Shown: positions 34,210-42,874, numbered from the stretch's first letter. The stretch is 64,000 nt of DNA from JBAYIE01 sp041665785 (GCA_041665785.1 JBAYIE010000023.1:3549-67548); one strand, 5' to 3'. Notes: a model not told the origin generated them from the letters alone. Numbers and translations are program-made.

Positions 34210-35217
34210 ATGCACCGCTTATTGTATGTTTTTCTGTTCATGTTGGTTCTTCAACCGGGTAATCTTTGCGCCCAGGTACTGCCAACTTTTGGCAATTCAC
34301 GCACAGGGGGTTCAGGAATGCAATTCCTTAAAATAGCTCCCGACGCCCGGTCCCTTTCTATGGGAAACAGTGGTGTTGCTACAGTTCAGGATTTATCTGC
34401 GATTTATTGGAACCCGGCAGCCATTTCATATCTCGATACCGGAAAGGTAAATGCAATGCTTGCACATACACTGTATTTCGGCGATGTGCAGGCCAATTAT
34501 GCAGCGGTAGCAAAACGGGTTGGTCAACTATCGTCGCTGGCTATTGGCGTGATGTCTATGCAATACGGTACCATGAATGAAACAACGGAATTTGATCCCA
34601 AGGGAACCGGTCGTACTTTTTCCGTCACCAGCTATGCCATCCATTTGGCTTATTCGCGTATCCTCACGCAAAACTTCTCCTTTGGACTCAACGGTAAATT
34701 TGCAAACGAGGGGTTTGCCGGTGTTCAGATCAACAATGTATTATTCGATTTGGGATTATTGTACAATATCGGAGTAATGAATACCCGATTCGGGGTTTCG
34801 TTCAGCAATTTTGGTTTCAATGTTTCGCCATCCGGTTCGGTTACATTGATCAAATTCAGCGGAGAACAGGAACTGAATAATTTTACAGACATTTCGGTCC
34901 CGGCCTTGTTTCGAATCGGAGCTGCTTTTGATCCGCTCAAACGCGGTGATCACCGCATATCTGTGAGCGGACAATTAAATCATCCAACAGATAACAACGA
35001 AACCTATGCATTGGGGAGCGAATACAGTTACCTCAACCTGGCGTTTTTCAGAACCGGTTACGAATTTAAATCCGATGCCGGCTATGCTTTTCCTTCAGTT
35101 GGTTTAGGCATGAAACTAAACTGGAGATTTCTGGTAACACGCATCGATTATGGGTTTTTGGCCAAAAACACATTGGGTAATGTCAATCGTCTTACCTTAT
35201 CTTTCACATTGAAATGA
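34210..35217 (+). CDS. PorV/PorQ-family outer-membrane protein (T9SS)
   Basis: PorV and PorQ proteins are FadL-like barrels that hand T9SS cargo to its surface attachment complex. The N-terminal signature is clear: GGSGMQFLKIAPDARSLSMGNSGVATVQDLSAIYWNPAAIS. The rest is a barrel with repeated GLNGKFANEGFAG and FGVSFSNFGF strands ending in a terminal aromatic strand. ATG 34210 gives a clean signal peptide (MHRLLYVFLFMLVLQPGNLCAQ) and 335 residues; an earlier ATG at 34156 would add 18. It overlaps the following lipoprotein gene by 4 bp, so both are co-translated. Confidence 0.88.
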   Translation: MHRLLYVFLFMLVLQPGNLCAQVLPTFGNSRTGGSGMQFLKIAPDARSLSMGNSGVATVQDLSAIYWNPAAISYLDTGKVNAMLAHTLYFGDVQANYAAVAKRVGQLSSLAIGVMSMQYGTMNETTEFDPKGTGRTFSVTSYAIHLAYSRILTQNFSFGLNGKFANEGFAGVQINNVLFDLGLLYNIGVMNTRFGVSFSNFGFNVSPSGSVTLIKFSGEQELNNFTDISVPALFRIGAAFDPLKRGDHRISVSGQLNHPTDNNETYALGSEYSYLNLAFFRTGYEFKSDAGYAFPSVGLGMKLNWRFLVTRIDYGFLAKNTLGNVNRLTLSFTLK

Positions 35218-36455
35218 GTTATCGTAATTTTTTTGTTGGCTGTATTTGCATGTTCCTGTTGGGCTCGTGTTCAGCTTTGTTTGGAGAAAAGGAAGATACA
35301 ACAGTAAGCGATGTGATGGAGCAGGGAGCCATCGACCCGAATCTGAATCCTCAAAGCGTGGGCTATGTTCCAATTACTCCATTTTTTACCGGTTTCAGCA
35401 ATCCGGTTGATATTGTGGTGGGGTATGATGAATTGATCTATGTGGTAGATGATAACGGATTAAATATACTCGATTTAAAAGGAACCCGATCTCAGATTAT
35501 TCCGATACCCGGTGCCACAGATGTGGTGCAGGACCGCCGTTTGCATACCTATGTTTGCGGTCGTATAGACCTCCCCCGCGGACCCGGTGGAAGCATGGTA
35601 AATCTTCCGGCGGTGTATCATCTGATCAATACGGCCAGTGGAAATGCACAAATCATCGATACCTTGATTCATCCCGATTGCGACGAATCCCGTCAATCCA
35701 CCCAACTCGATCCGGTCAACGATCCGCTGGTACGCTTTACCGGATTAACAGCTTTGCATAACAATACGTTATACGTTGCCCGAACCGGCCCCAAAAACGA
35801 TATCAATTCATTCATTCGCCCTGATAATGGTGTATTGGTTTACGATGCACAGGGAATCAATATCGGTTATTCATCGGGGTTGAATCCGGTTGCTTCCAGT
35901 TTAAAATCCAGTGTAGGCATATCCTCTATCAGCGGCCTGGCAGGTCCACCACAAAAAGAACAAGGCATCAGCACCTCCAAGAATTTTTTAATTACACTTA
36001 CTGATTCAACAACTACACTGGAGTATCGCGTGCTCATGATTACGGTGTATGATGATCCCGACCTCGGCACACAATATACCGAAACGCCTTCTTTGTTAAA
36101 CTTTGATTATACCAAAGCCAATCGTTTTATGTACGAATCGTTCCGGTTTAAGAAGCCCGAAGATTGCTTTATTTCTCCCGACAACCTGCAATATCATTTT
36201 GTGGTCGACAGCGAAACCGATTCACTTTATATTTTTACCAACCTCGGTTATGAAGGAGTTAATGCTCCGGCCACTTCAGCCAGCCGCAAACAGGTGATAG
36301 TTTCATTTGGGGGGGCCGGTTTGGATGGAACCGGAAGTGGTCCATTCTCGTTCAACGATCCAAGCGGGGTTTGCTATTATAAACGCATGGTGTATGTAGC
36401 TGATAAAAAGAACAACCGTATTTGCCGTTTTCGGCTGAATACGGATCTGGAGTAA
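35214..36455 (+). CDS. Beta-propeller (NHL-like) lipoprotein
   Basis: This 413-residue lipoprotein (MSYRNFFVGCICMFLLGSCSA, lipid Cys near 19) has blade-like repeats such as DIVVGYDELIYVVDDNGLNILDLKG and, at the end, FNDPSGVCYYKRMVYVADKKNNRICRFRLN, the classic NHL strand pattern. It is translationally coupled to the PorV/PorQ-family gene, which suggests that the two work together at the outer membrane. The precise partner is unknown. Confidence 0.78.
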   Translation: MSYRNFFVGCICMFLLGSCSALFGEKEDTTVSDVMEQGAIDPNLNPQSVGYVPITPFFTGFSNPVDIVVGYDELIYVVDDNGLNILDLKGTRSQIIPIPGATDVVQDRRLHTYVCGRIDLPRGPGGSMVNLPAVYHLINTASGNAQIIDTLIHPDCDESRQSTQLDPVNDPLVRFTGLTALHNNTLYVARTGPKNDINSFIRPDNGVLVYDAQGINIGYSSGLNPVASSLKSSVGISSISGLAGPPQKEQGISTSKNFLITLTDSTTTLEYRVLMITVYDDPDLGTQYTETPSLLNFDYTKANRFMYESFRFKKPEDCFISPDNLQYHFVVDSETDSLYIFTNLGYEGVNAPATSASRKQVIVSFGGAGLDGTGSGPFSFNDPSGVCYYKRMVYVADKKNNRICRFRLNTDLE

Positions 36456-36498
36456 ATAAGGCATTCGATCCGGCTCAATTACTGGCTGGTATTATTCA

Positions 36499-36538
36499 TT
36501 TGTTATTTAAAATCCACTACTTACCTTTGACGTAAGTA
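36499..36538 (+). promoter_or_regulatory. Promoter and overlapping operator of higBA
   Basis: TTTG (36499-36502), a 19-bp spacer and TACCTTTG (36522-36529) match the Bacteroidota promoter consensus exactly. A perfect inverted repeat TACTTAC-N7-GTAAGTA (36518-36538) covers the -7 element and the expected start site, so a bound HigA would block RNA polymerase. Confidence 0.8.
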
Positions 36539-36553
36539 ACGTATTGCGAAACT

Positions 36554-36835
36554 ATGCTGGTATCCTTTGGCGGAAAGGTCACAAAGAAAATTTGGGAAGG
36601 CGAAAAAGTTAAAGATTTGCCGGCAGAACTTCAGGAAGTAGCACGAAGGAAACTTAGAATGTTAAATAATTCTCAGGATATAAATGACCTGCTCATACCC
36701 CCATCGAACAGACTGGAAAAACTGAAGGGGAATTGGAAGGAATTTTATTCCATTCGGATAAACAAACAATGGAGAATTGTTTTTAAATGGAACAAGGGTA
36801 ATGCAGAAGAAGTTGAAATTATAGATTATCACTAA
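36554..36835 (+). CDS. higB: HigB-type toxin (RelE/ParE superfamily)
   Basis: This 93-residue protein has the HigB layout: a helical start (FGGKVTKKIWEGEKVKDLPAELQEVARRKLRML), then PPSNRLEKLKGNWKEFYSIRINKQWRIVFKW and VEIIDYH. These toxins cut mRNA on the ribosome. Basic residues of the RIN-QWRIVF strand and the final His are the usual active-site candidates. The toxin precedes the antitoxin, as in other higBA loci, with a 10-bp gap. Confidence 0.92.
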   Translation: MLVSFGGKVTKKIWEGEKVKDLPAELQEVARRKLRMLNNSQDINDLLIPPSNRLEKLKGNWKEFYSIRINKQWRIVFKWNKGNAEEVEIIDYH

Positions 36836-36845
36836 ACGTAATACA

Positions 36846-37145
36846 ATGAAAACATTAAAAAACATTCATCCTGGAGAGATTTTGCTGGAAGAATTTTTAT
36901 CGCCCTTAGAAATAACCGCTTACAAGTTGGCCAAAGACATAGGTATTCCGCAAACACGCGTTTCTGCAATTCTCAAAGGAAGGAGACGAATAACAGCAGA
37001 CACAGCACTCCGGCTTTCTATGTATTTCGGGAATTCAGCAAAATTCTGGCTTGGAATTCAGGATGATTTCGACATTGAAGAGGAAAGAAGAATGAATCAA
37101 TCAACATTCAAAGCGATTAAGCAATATCAAAAGACAGCGGCTTAA
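36846..37145 (+). CDS. higA: HigA-type antitoxin
   Basis: This 99-residue XRE protein has the HigA signature: HPGEILLEEFLSPLEITAYKLAKDIGIPQTRVSAILKGRRRITADTALRLSMYFGNSAKFWLGIQ. It neutralises HigB and represses the operon, probably through the inverted repeat over the promoter at 36518-36538. The C-terminal 20 residues (DFDIEEERRMNQ...) are acidic then basic, as in related proteins. Confidence 0.93.
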   Translation: MKTLKNIHPGEILLEEFLSPLEITAYKLAKDIGIPQTRVSAILKGRRRITADTALRLSMYFGNSAKFWLGIQDDFDIEEERRMNQSTFKAIKQYQKTAA

Positions 37146-37197
37146 ATAGGGGCAGCATATATTTTGAAATATGACCGTTGATGTAGGTTGGATAGAA

Positions 37198-38502
37198 TTA
37201 CGATTCTTTCGTCCAGTTCGCACGGTCCATCGGCGAAAACTGCCACGGTGCCTGATTGTTTTCCAGATTATTGAACATCATATTCAGACTTTGCGGTGAG
37301 GCGCTCTGTTCCATTACTTTATAACGGCGCATTTCTACGATAATTTCCATCGGATTGATATTTACCGGGCAGGCTTCAACACAGGCATTGCAGGTATTGC
37401 AGGCCCACAATTCTTCTTCGGAAATATAAGAATGCAGGTTTTTTCCATCATCGGAAAAGGAGCCGTTTTTATCGATATTTCTTCCAACTTCTTCTAACCG
37501 GTCGCGCACATCCATCACAATTTTGCGAGGCGATAATTTTTTACCCGTTATGTTTTGCGGACAACTCGACGTACATCGTCCACACTCAGTACAGGTATAA
37601 GCATCCATCAGGTTTTTCCAGGTGAGGTCGCTTACGTCTTTTACCCCAAAGGAAGTGGGAGGTTGATAACCTTCGGGAGGTGCAGCCGCCTGGTCAAGCA
37701 TTAATTTCACCTCCTGCGTAACCGAAGCCATATTGTTGAGTTGTCCTTTTTTGTGCAGGTTGGAGTACCAGGTATTCGGGAAAGCCATGATGATATGGAA
37801 ATGCTTGCTGAACGGCAGGTAATTCAAAAACGCCAGAATTCCGATGATATGAAACCACCAGCAGATACGTTCGATGAGTAGAAGTGAAGAGGCAGAATAA
37901 CCCGATAGCAGGGGAGTCAGCAACCAACTACTGATGGGAAATGATCCCGCTTTGAAATAATGCGGATCACCGGATGCCTGCAGGAGTTGATCGGCCGCAT
38001 TCATTTTCAGCAATGCACCCATCAACACAATTTCGATAAATAAAATAGTAGCAGCATCGCGGTTGGGGAATCCTATGAGTTCGGGATTGGTAAAGCGTTT
38101 TACTTTTACTACAAAACGGCGCAACAAAAATATAACACAGGCAATAAGTGTGAAGAAGGCCAGAATTTCAAAAAAACCGATGGCCAGGTTGTATATCCCG
38201 CCTAAAGCCGATAATGCACGATGTGTTCCAAACAGTCCGTCGATCATGATCTCCAGCACCTCAATATTGATCAGAATAAATCCGGCATATACTATAAAAT
38301 GCAGTACAAACGGAACCGGACGTGCAGCCATTTTGGTTTGCCCGAATGCCACACGCAACATGGTTTTAAAACGCAGGGGTTTGTTGTCCGACAAATCAAT
38401 GTCCTTCCCCAGATTGATATTTCTTCTGATTTTGCCGACATTTTTGGCAAAGAGGTAAATGGCAGAGCCTAACAGGACTATAAAGAGGAGTTGCGCTATC
38501 AT
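37198..38502 (-). CDS. Membrane-bound Fe-S oxidoreductase subunit
   Basis: This 434-residue protein has about five or six N-terminal helices (to about residue 260, with a nitrate-reductase-gamma-like pattern) and a cytoplasmic ferredoxin part with two [4Fe-4S] motifs: CTECGRCTSSCP near 304 and CNTCNACVEACP near 364. The layout matches heterodisulfide-reductase-like electron carriers that link the quinone pool to a soluble partner. In many Bacteroidota a CCG-domain protein follows; here the downstream side holds higBA on the other strand and no partner is seen. The donor and acceptor are unknown. Confidence 0.85.
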   Translation of the reverse strand: MIAQLLFIVLLGSAIYLFAKNVGKIRRNINLGKDIDLSDNKPLRFKTMLRVAFGQTKMAARPVPFVLHFIVYAGFILINIEVLEIMIDGLFGTHRALSALGGIYNLAIGFFEILAFFTLIACVIFLLRRFVVKVKRFTNPELIGFPNRDAATILFIEIVLMGALLKMNAADQLLQASGDPHYFKAGSFPISSWLLTPLLSGYSASSLLLIERICWWFHIIGILAFLNYLPFSKHFHIIMAFPNTWYSNLHKKGQLNNMASVTQEVKLMLDQAAAPPEGYQPPTSFGVKDVSDLTWKNLMDAYTCTECGRCTSSCPQNITGKKLSPRKIVMDVRDRLEEVGRNIDKNGSFSDDGKNLHSYISEEELWACNTCNACVEACPVNINPMEIIVEMRRYKVMEQSASPQSLNMMFNNLENNQAPWQFSPMDRANWTKES

Positions 38503-38660
38503 AGGAAATGATTGGTGGATACAAGTATAAGAAAGTTCGCCGGAGCCTTAAAGTAAAAGTAAATTTAAATTTTGTTTGCACCGTATTTGGATAATAAATA
38601 CATTTGCAGCCCTGTGAATTTGCCGATTTGAAGTTGGAAGGCAGGGAGAGGGAGAGGATG

Positions 38661-38718
38661 AGGGAGAGGGAAAATATTGGTGCGGTAGCTTTCCCGATAG
38701 TTATCAGGATGGTAGAGC
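38661..38718 (+). repeat. Broken copy of the tRNA-Phe 5' region
   Basis: Bases 38661-38690 match 38745-38774, which run into tRNA-Phe, at 29 of 30 positions. The copy holds the tRNA acceptor strand and D-arm start (GGTGCGGTAGCT), then a 20-bp insert containing a near-palindrome (CCCGATAGTTATCAGGA), then GGTAGAGC of the D arm. The anticodon arm and the rest are missing. Confidence 0.8.
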
Positions 38719-38762
38719 GAATGTAGAGAGAATGAAAAAGGGAGAGGGAGAGGGATAATATT

Positions 38763-38835
38763 GGTGCGGTAGCTCAGTTGGTAGAGCAAAAGACTGAAAA
38801 TCTTTGTGTCGGGGGTTCGATTCCCTCCCACACCA
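38763..38835 (+). tRNA. tRNA-Phe (anticodon GAA)
   Basis: This is a full cloverleaf of 73 nt. Acceptor GGTGCGG pairs with CCACACC except for a C-A mismatch at pair 5-68. The D arm is GCTC/GAGC, the anticodon stem AAAGA/TCTTT with loop CTGAAAA (anticodon GAA at 38796-38798), and the T arm GGGGG/CCCTC with loop TTCGATT. The discriminator is A; CCA is not encoded. A terminator follows at 38847. Confidence 0.95.
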
Positions 38836-38846
38836 CGGGTAAAATC

Positions 38847-38879
38847 AAAAGGTTGGTGACGAAGTCACCAACCTTTTTT
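38847..38879 (+). terminator. Terminator of tRNA-Phe
   Basis: AAAAGGTTGGTGAC and GTCACCAACCTTTT form a perfect 14-bp stem with a GAA loop, then further Ts. It starts 11 bp after the tRNA. Confidence 0.93.
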
Positions 38880-38998
38880 GTTTCGAAGGGGCTTCAAGTG
38901 TATTCACTTGAAAGCACCGGAGAAAACAAAAAAGCGGATGCGCAGCAGCCAATTTTGATATTGCAACTCTGGTAAGAGGGAACTTGGCAAAGCCAAAA

Positions 38999-39013
38999 TC
39001 CCTCCCACACCAC
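38999..39013 (+). repeat. 15-bp copy of the tRNA-Phe 3' end
   Basis: TCCCTCCCACACCAC repeats bases 38822-38836 (end of the T arm, acceptor strand and discriminator) in the same orientation, 177 bp downstream. Such copies arise when elements integrate at tRNA 3' ends, but no integrase lies in between. Confidence 0.7.
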
Positions 39014-39069
39014 AAAATGAGTGCGAGAGTGAGGTAAGAGTGTGAGAAGAAGGCTTCTGCACTCATTTT
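39014..39069. terminator. Hairpin downstream of the tRNA locus
   Basis: AAAATGAGTGC (39014-39024) and GCACTCATTTT (39059-39069) form a perfect 11-bp stem with a 34-nt purine-rich loop, itself able to fold AGAAG/CTTCT. T and A runs at the ends would allow termination in either direction. Confidence 0.55.
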
Positions 39070-39120
39070 GACTCACACCCGCACTCAAACTCAAACTTTC
39101 TTCACTCTTAGCCTATGTTT

Positions 39121-39147
39121 CCCGCCCGACAGATTCGTTCAGGCGGG
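39121..39147. repeat. GC-rich hairpin
   Basis: CCCGCC and GGCGGG enclose 15 nt, with a few further possible pairs. It resembles short dispersed hairpins common between genes in this phylum. No T tract follows. Confidence 0.4.
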
Positions 39148-39322
39148 GACTATCAGAAGCTATCTGTTTATCAGAAAGCGAAGTTGGTTTTCATCAACGT
39201 AGACCTGGTCTTGTTGGTTAACACGCTCCCACTAACTCATGTGTGAAAAAATCTCTATTAAATAGATTTGGATTGTGATTCGCACATGGTTTAATGGCCA
39301 AAAATACCCGTTATTCGAATGC

Positions 39323-39982
39323 ATGTTAAAATGCATATTTTGGTCGTTTATAATTTTACCTGGTATTGCGACAGGACAAATACATTGTATTAAAGCTGAC
39401 CTGTTCGGTATGGCTTTTCCTTATACGGTGGAGTCTTCGATGCGGAGCGTTTATGGGGTCAAGGCTTCCGTGGGATATGAATATATAATGAATAGTCGCT
39501 ATTCATTGGGTGCAACTATTAGTTACGGGTATTCACCCCTGTTATCCAATATTAGCTGGAATGGTTCACCAGGGACTTCACCCATAAATGATGTAACAGT
39601 TACCAAAGGAAAATTCTTATACATGGAAGGACGACGTTATTTCCGACAAGAACTCCAATTGTAGAACAATAGCATTTCAAAAGGAATTTATTTAGGATTA
39701 TATGCCGGTGTGTTGCGGGGGGAAGAAATGAGGTATGTGCGACTTGGTTATTTTGATGTTGATCCGCTTTATAAAGCTTCTGAAGTTATGATATGGACCT
39801 ATGGAGCTGGTGCCTTAGTTGGGTATCGATTCAACATAGGCAATTCGTTCCTGATAGAACCACAGTTGGGATTTGCCTTTGGCAAAACTTCGCCTGTTTG
39901 GCCGTATAATGAAAAGGATTATCGTTTCTTGCACTTGGCAAGGCTTGAATTAAATATTGGGTATTTCATTTCAGGAAATTAA
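39323..39982 (+). pseudogene. Outer-membrane barrel protein gene broken by an in-frame TAG
   Basis: Reading from ATG 39323 gives a signal peptide (MLKCIFWSFIILPGIATGQ) and barrel strands (VKASVGYEYIM, YSLGATISYGYSP). A TAG at 39662-39664 stops it after FRQELQL, but the same frame continues without further stops as NNSISKGIYLGLYAGVLRGEEMRY and ends in typical strands (GYRFNIGNSFLIEPQLGFAFGK, ELNIGYFIS). Together they make a coherent protein of about 219 residues. One base change explains the break. Sequencing error, recent loss, or a restart at 39710 giving a second peptide are the options. Confidence 0.8.
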
Positions 39983-40070
39983 CCCGGAAGCATTTTTACA
40001 TCCTAACCACCGAATGGCCTATTCCAAAAAAGATTAATATAATCTGAATTGCTATAAAATCATTCCTGCA

Positions 40071-40946
40071 TTAAAGTGTATAAACATACGGATTAGAAGT
40101 AACAGGATTCGGGAAAGGATACGGTGTACCTTCGTTAATAGTAATTCCTGTTATTGGAGGCAGGCTTGTCTGATAACGCATGGCACCTACGGCAGCAACC
40201 GGGTTTGGTGGTCCTCCCGAACCGGTTGTGAAGTCATAAATAATATCCCCTGTAATTTGACCGCCACCAAGCTTATTCTTAGTTCCAGGCTGACCGGTAT
40301 TTAAGCATACCAGAATGAAATAGTTGATGGGATCGGTTGCACTCAGAAAAATTGCATACACCGGTGTTCCTGTTGTACCACCGTTACTCGAACGAAGTGG
40401 GAGATTAATTATCGGTGGTCGTAACGAATTGGGATTTCCTTTAATAGCGTATGTATTTGAAATCGTCATTTGTAAACTCACAATGGGACCAAGATCTTGA
40501 TTATAACCTGGATCCGTGGTGAATAGTCCAACTGGTATTGTAGTTGTTGAACTGCTGGATGGGCTCCCGGCTCCCGGCCAATAACCTAAGGTATACTGCC
40601 AATCGTAGGATATCTGATAGCTGTTGCTGCCTGCATCCTGCCAGCAGGCTGGATCAAATTCACCGGAAGTGTCCTGTATGCAGTAATAATAATTGCTTTG
40701 ATAGTATACCAAAGATCTTTCCACAGCTAAATAGTTTGTACTTGTATCATAATCCATCCCACCGGGATAATCAATCAAACTTACCCCGGTAAAATTAAAA
40801 GAAGGAGATTGTCCTCCACCATCCAGATAATCAGTTGGGAAATCTATAACACAGTAATAATAGGTGAATGCTTTACCATTGGTGTTAGTAAAAGTCAATG
40901 ATGCCCCGCGGGGATTATTTTCTCCATTCCATGTATTGTCTGACAT
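40071..40946 (-). CDS. Unrecognised protein downstream of the cyclase
   Basis: This 291-residue protein has no signal peptide, no membrane helix and no family I recognise. It is rich in Tyr, Gly, Pro, Ser and Thr, with paired aromatic clusters (TYYYCVIDFP, SNYYYCIQD) that look like two related strands, and a Gly/Pro-rich C-terminal half. ATG 40946 (MSDNTWNG) is preferred; an earlier start would add 19 residues. It lies 80 bp after the cyclase gene on the same strand and is probably co-transcribed. It could be a cyclase-linked effector, but nothing in the sequence proves this. Confidence 0.6.
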   Translation of the reverse strand: MSDNTWNGENNPRGASLTFTNTNGKAFTYYYCVIDFPTDYLDGGGQSPSFNFTGVSLIDYPGGMDYDTSTNYLAVERSLVYYQSNYYYCIQDTSGEFDPACWQDAGSNSYQISYDWQYTLGYWPGAGSPSSSSTTTIPVGLFTTDPGYNQDLGPIVSLQMTISNTYAIKGNPNSLRPPIINLPLRSSNGGTTGTPVYAIFLSATDPINYFILVCLNTGQPGTKNKLGGGQITGDIIYDFTTGSGGPPNPVAAVGAMRYQTSLPPITGITINEGTPYPFPNPVTSNPYVYTL

Positions 40947-41026
40947 AATGTTATGATTTATTAAATGCAAGTTACACTTGACAGTCGAGATTGAAATCCC
41001 CAATTCGGGTGATATTATAATGATGG

Positions 41027-42874
41027 TTAAACAGTTTTTATTCCTTCAATAAAATAGGCATCCACTGCTCCTTTCCCTTTCGCATTAATTTTACCACGGT
41101 AATCACAATTGAAACGTTCTTTTACTAGCAAGTACGTTGAATGACTTATATTGATTTTACCCGGTTCGCTGATACTTTCCATACGACTTGCAGTATTTAC
41201 CGTATCGCCCCAGATATCAAAGGCAAACTTTCGCGTACCAACAATTCCTGCCACTACAGGTCCTGAATTCATGCCAATTCTTAGTTGAAATAAACTATTT
41301 TCATTTTTAATAAATTCCTGAAGTTCTATTGCCGCTTTTATCATGCGTTCTGCATGATCAGCTGTTTGAATGGGGAGCCCACAAACTGCCAGGTATGCAT
41401 CTCCGATGGTTTTAATTTTTTCGACACCATATTTATCCATGATTCTGTCAAATGCAATAAAATTCTTATTGATTTCTTCAACCAATTCGGATGGAGATAA
41501 CATTTCACTGATTTTTGTAAAGTCGACAAAATCAGTAAACATAACAGTTACATTTTGATACTGCCTTGCCTTTGATGCTCCTGTCTTTTTTAATTCATCG
41601 GCCACCTCTGAAGGAAGAATATTCAAGAGCAACCCATCTGAACGCGCTTTTGCCTGTTTCACTTTATTTCGCTGCCAGAATAGTAACACCGTTAATACCA
41701 ATAAAAGCATAGCTCCTGATGCGAGGTAGTTCCTTTCCCGTGTCCGGCTTTCATTCTGAAGATTCAGCAATTCTATTTTTCGTTCTTTAAGTCCTGTTTC
41801 ATATTTCGTCTGCATCTCACTAATGCTGTTAATTTTTTCAGAGTTTAGCAGTGAATCCGACAATTGCAAATACATGGCTAAAGTGTGGAAGGCTTCTTTG
41901 TATTTTTCTTCGCTTAAGTACAAATCCGATAGTAATTTTTTGCATTCAGCTTCCTTTTTTAAATCTTTTAAGTCTTGAGATTTATCAATGGCCTGATGGA
42001 TATAAAATTTGGCGCTATCCGTGTTCCTGATGTCCGCATATAAACAGGCCAGATTGTAGCAAAGATTGGCCTCTTCACTTAACATTTCGTTTGATTTATA
42101 AAACAAAAGTGCCCGGTGGAAATAATGTAAGGCTAACCGATTTTGATGAAGCTCCTGATAACACAATGCAAGGTTATTAAGATTCTGATAATGGGCAATT
42201 GACTCTTCAGAACCCTCGGTGAGACTATCTACCAATTGATAATACATCAAAGCGTTTTTATATTTATTCAGGAAGTAGTACACTCCCCCTATTCCCATAT
42301 ATGCAGTGGTTTGTTCCAAAGGTTGGTTGTATTTCTTAGCCAGAAATAGTCCAATACGGTAATACGAAAGTGATTTAGTGTAGTCTTTGTATTCAGAAAG
42401 CAGATTACCCAGTGAATTGTATATTTGAGTTCTCAACTCAGGAGAATTGGCCCGTTGAGCGTACCTCAGTCCTTCATAAAAATAAAAAAAGGCAGAGTCG
42501 GCATTGCTTTGATACAAATGCGCATAGCCGAGCAGGATAGACGCACCCACAAGACCCTTATAATCCTGATTGCTTTTACTTATTTCGGAAGCCTTTCTTA
42601 AATAAATAAAAGAAGAATCATTTCTGCCCTTAGCCATCCAAACAGACCCAATGCGTATGCATGCATTACGAATTCCTGCGTTGTATTTCGCACGAATGGA
42701 AAGTTCCATCGCTTTATGTGCCAGTAGATTCGTAGAATCAAGATTGGAAGTTTGCAAACGTATGGCGTCTTCCAGTAATCTCTTTATATAAACTGTATCA
42801 TGCTCTTGGGCATAGTTTGATAGTCCTGACAACAGAAAAAGAAGGAGAGAAAATATTTTCCTGAATGGATGCAT
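41027..42874 (-). CDS. TPR sensor with class III adenylate cyclase domain
   Basis: This 615-residue protein has a signal peptide (to about YAQ), a periplasmic TPR region (about 30-350), a coiled segment, one membrane helix near 385-402 (YLASGAMLLLVLTVLLFWQR) and a cytoplasmic class III cyclase domain (about 430-612). Catalytic residues are in place: metal Asp in MFTDFVDF and in IGDAYLAV, purine-selecting Lys in EKIKTIGD and Asp in DIWGDTVN (the ATP pattern), and NTASRM for the transition-state Asn and Arg. It should make cAMP in response to a periplasmic or envelope signal. The unknown gene at 40071 follows it. Confidence 0.92.
   Translation of the reverse strand: MHPFRKIFSLLLFLLSGLSNYAQEHDTVYIKRLLEDAIRLQTSNLDSTNLLAHKAMELSIRAKYNAGIRNACIRIGSVWMAKGRNDSSFIYLRKASEISKSNQDYKGLVGASILLGYAHLYQSNADSAFFYFYEGLRYAQRANSPELRTQIYNSLGNLLSEYKDYTKSLSYYRIGLFLAKKYNQPLEQTTAYMGIGGVYYFLNKYKNALMYYQLVDSLTEGSEESIAHYQNLNNLALCYQELHQNRLALHYFHRALLFYKSNEMLSEEANLCYNLACLYADIRNTDSAKFYIHQAIDKSQDLKDLKKEAECKKLLSDLYLSEEKYKEAFHTLAMYLQLSDSLLNSEKINSISEMQTKYETGLKERKIELLNLQNESRTRERNYLASGAMLLLVLTVLLFWQRNKVKQAKARSDGLLLNILPSEVADELKKTGASKARQYQNVTVMFTDFVDFTKISEMLSPSELVEEINKNFIAFDRIMDKYGVEKIKTIGDAYLAVCGLPIQTADHAERMIKAAIELQEFIKNENSLFQLRIGMNSGPVVAGIVGTRKFAFDIWGDTVNTASRMESISEPGKINISHSTYLLVKERFNCDYRGKINAKGKGAVDAYFIEGIKTV

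Noticed and set aside
38661..38718. Second tRNA gene upstream of tRNA-Phe
   Set aside because: Only the acceptor strand and parts of the D arm are present; no anticodon or T arm can be formed.
38565..38831. Minus-strand 88-codon ORF starting GGNRTPDTKIF
   Set aside because: It is the antisense reading of tRNA-Phe and its upstream broken copy; such ORFs are a known annotation artefact.
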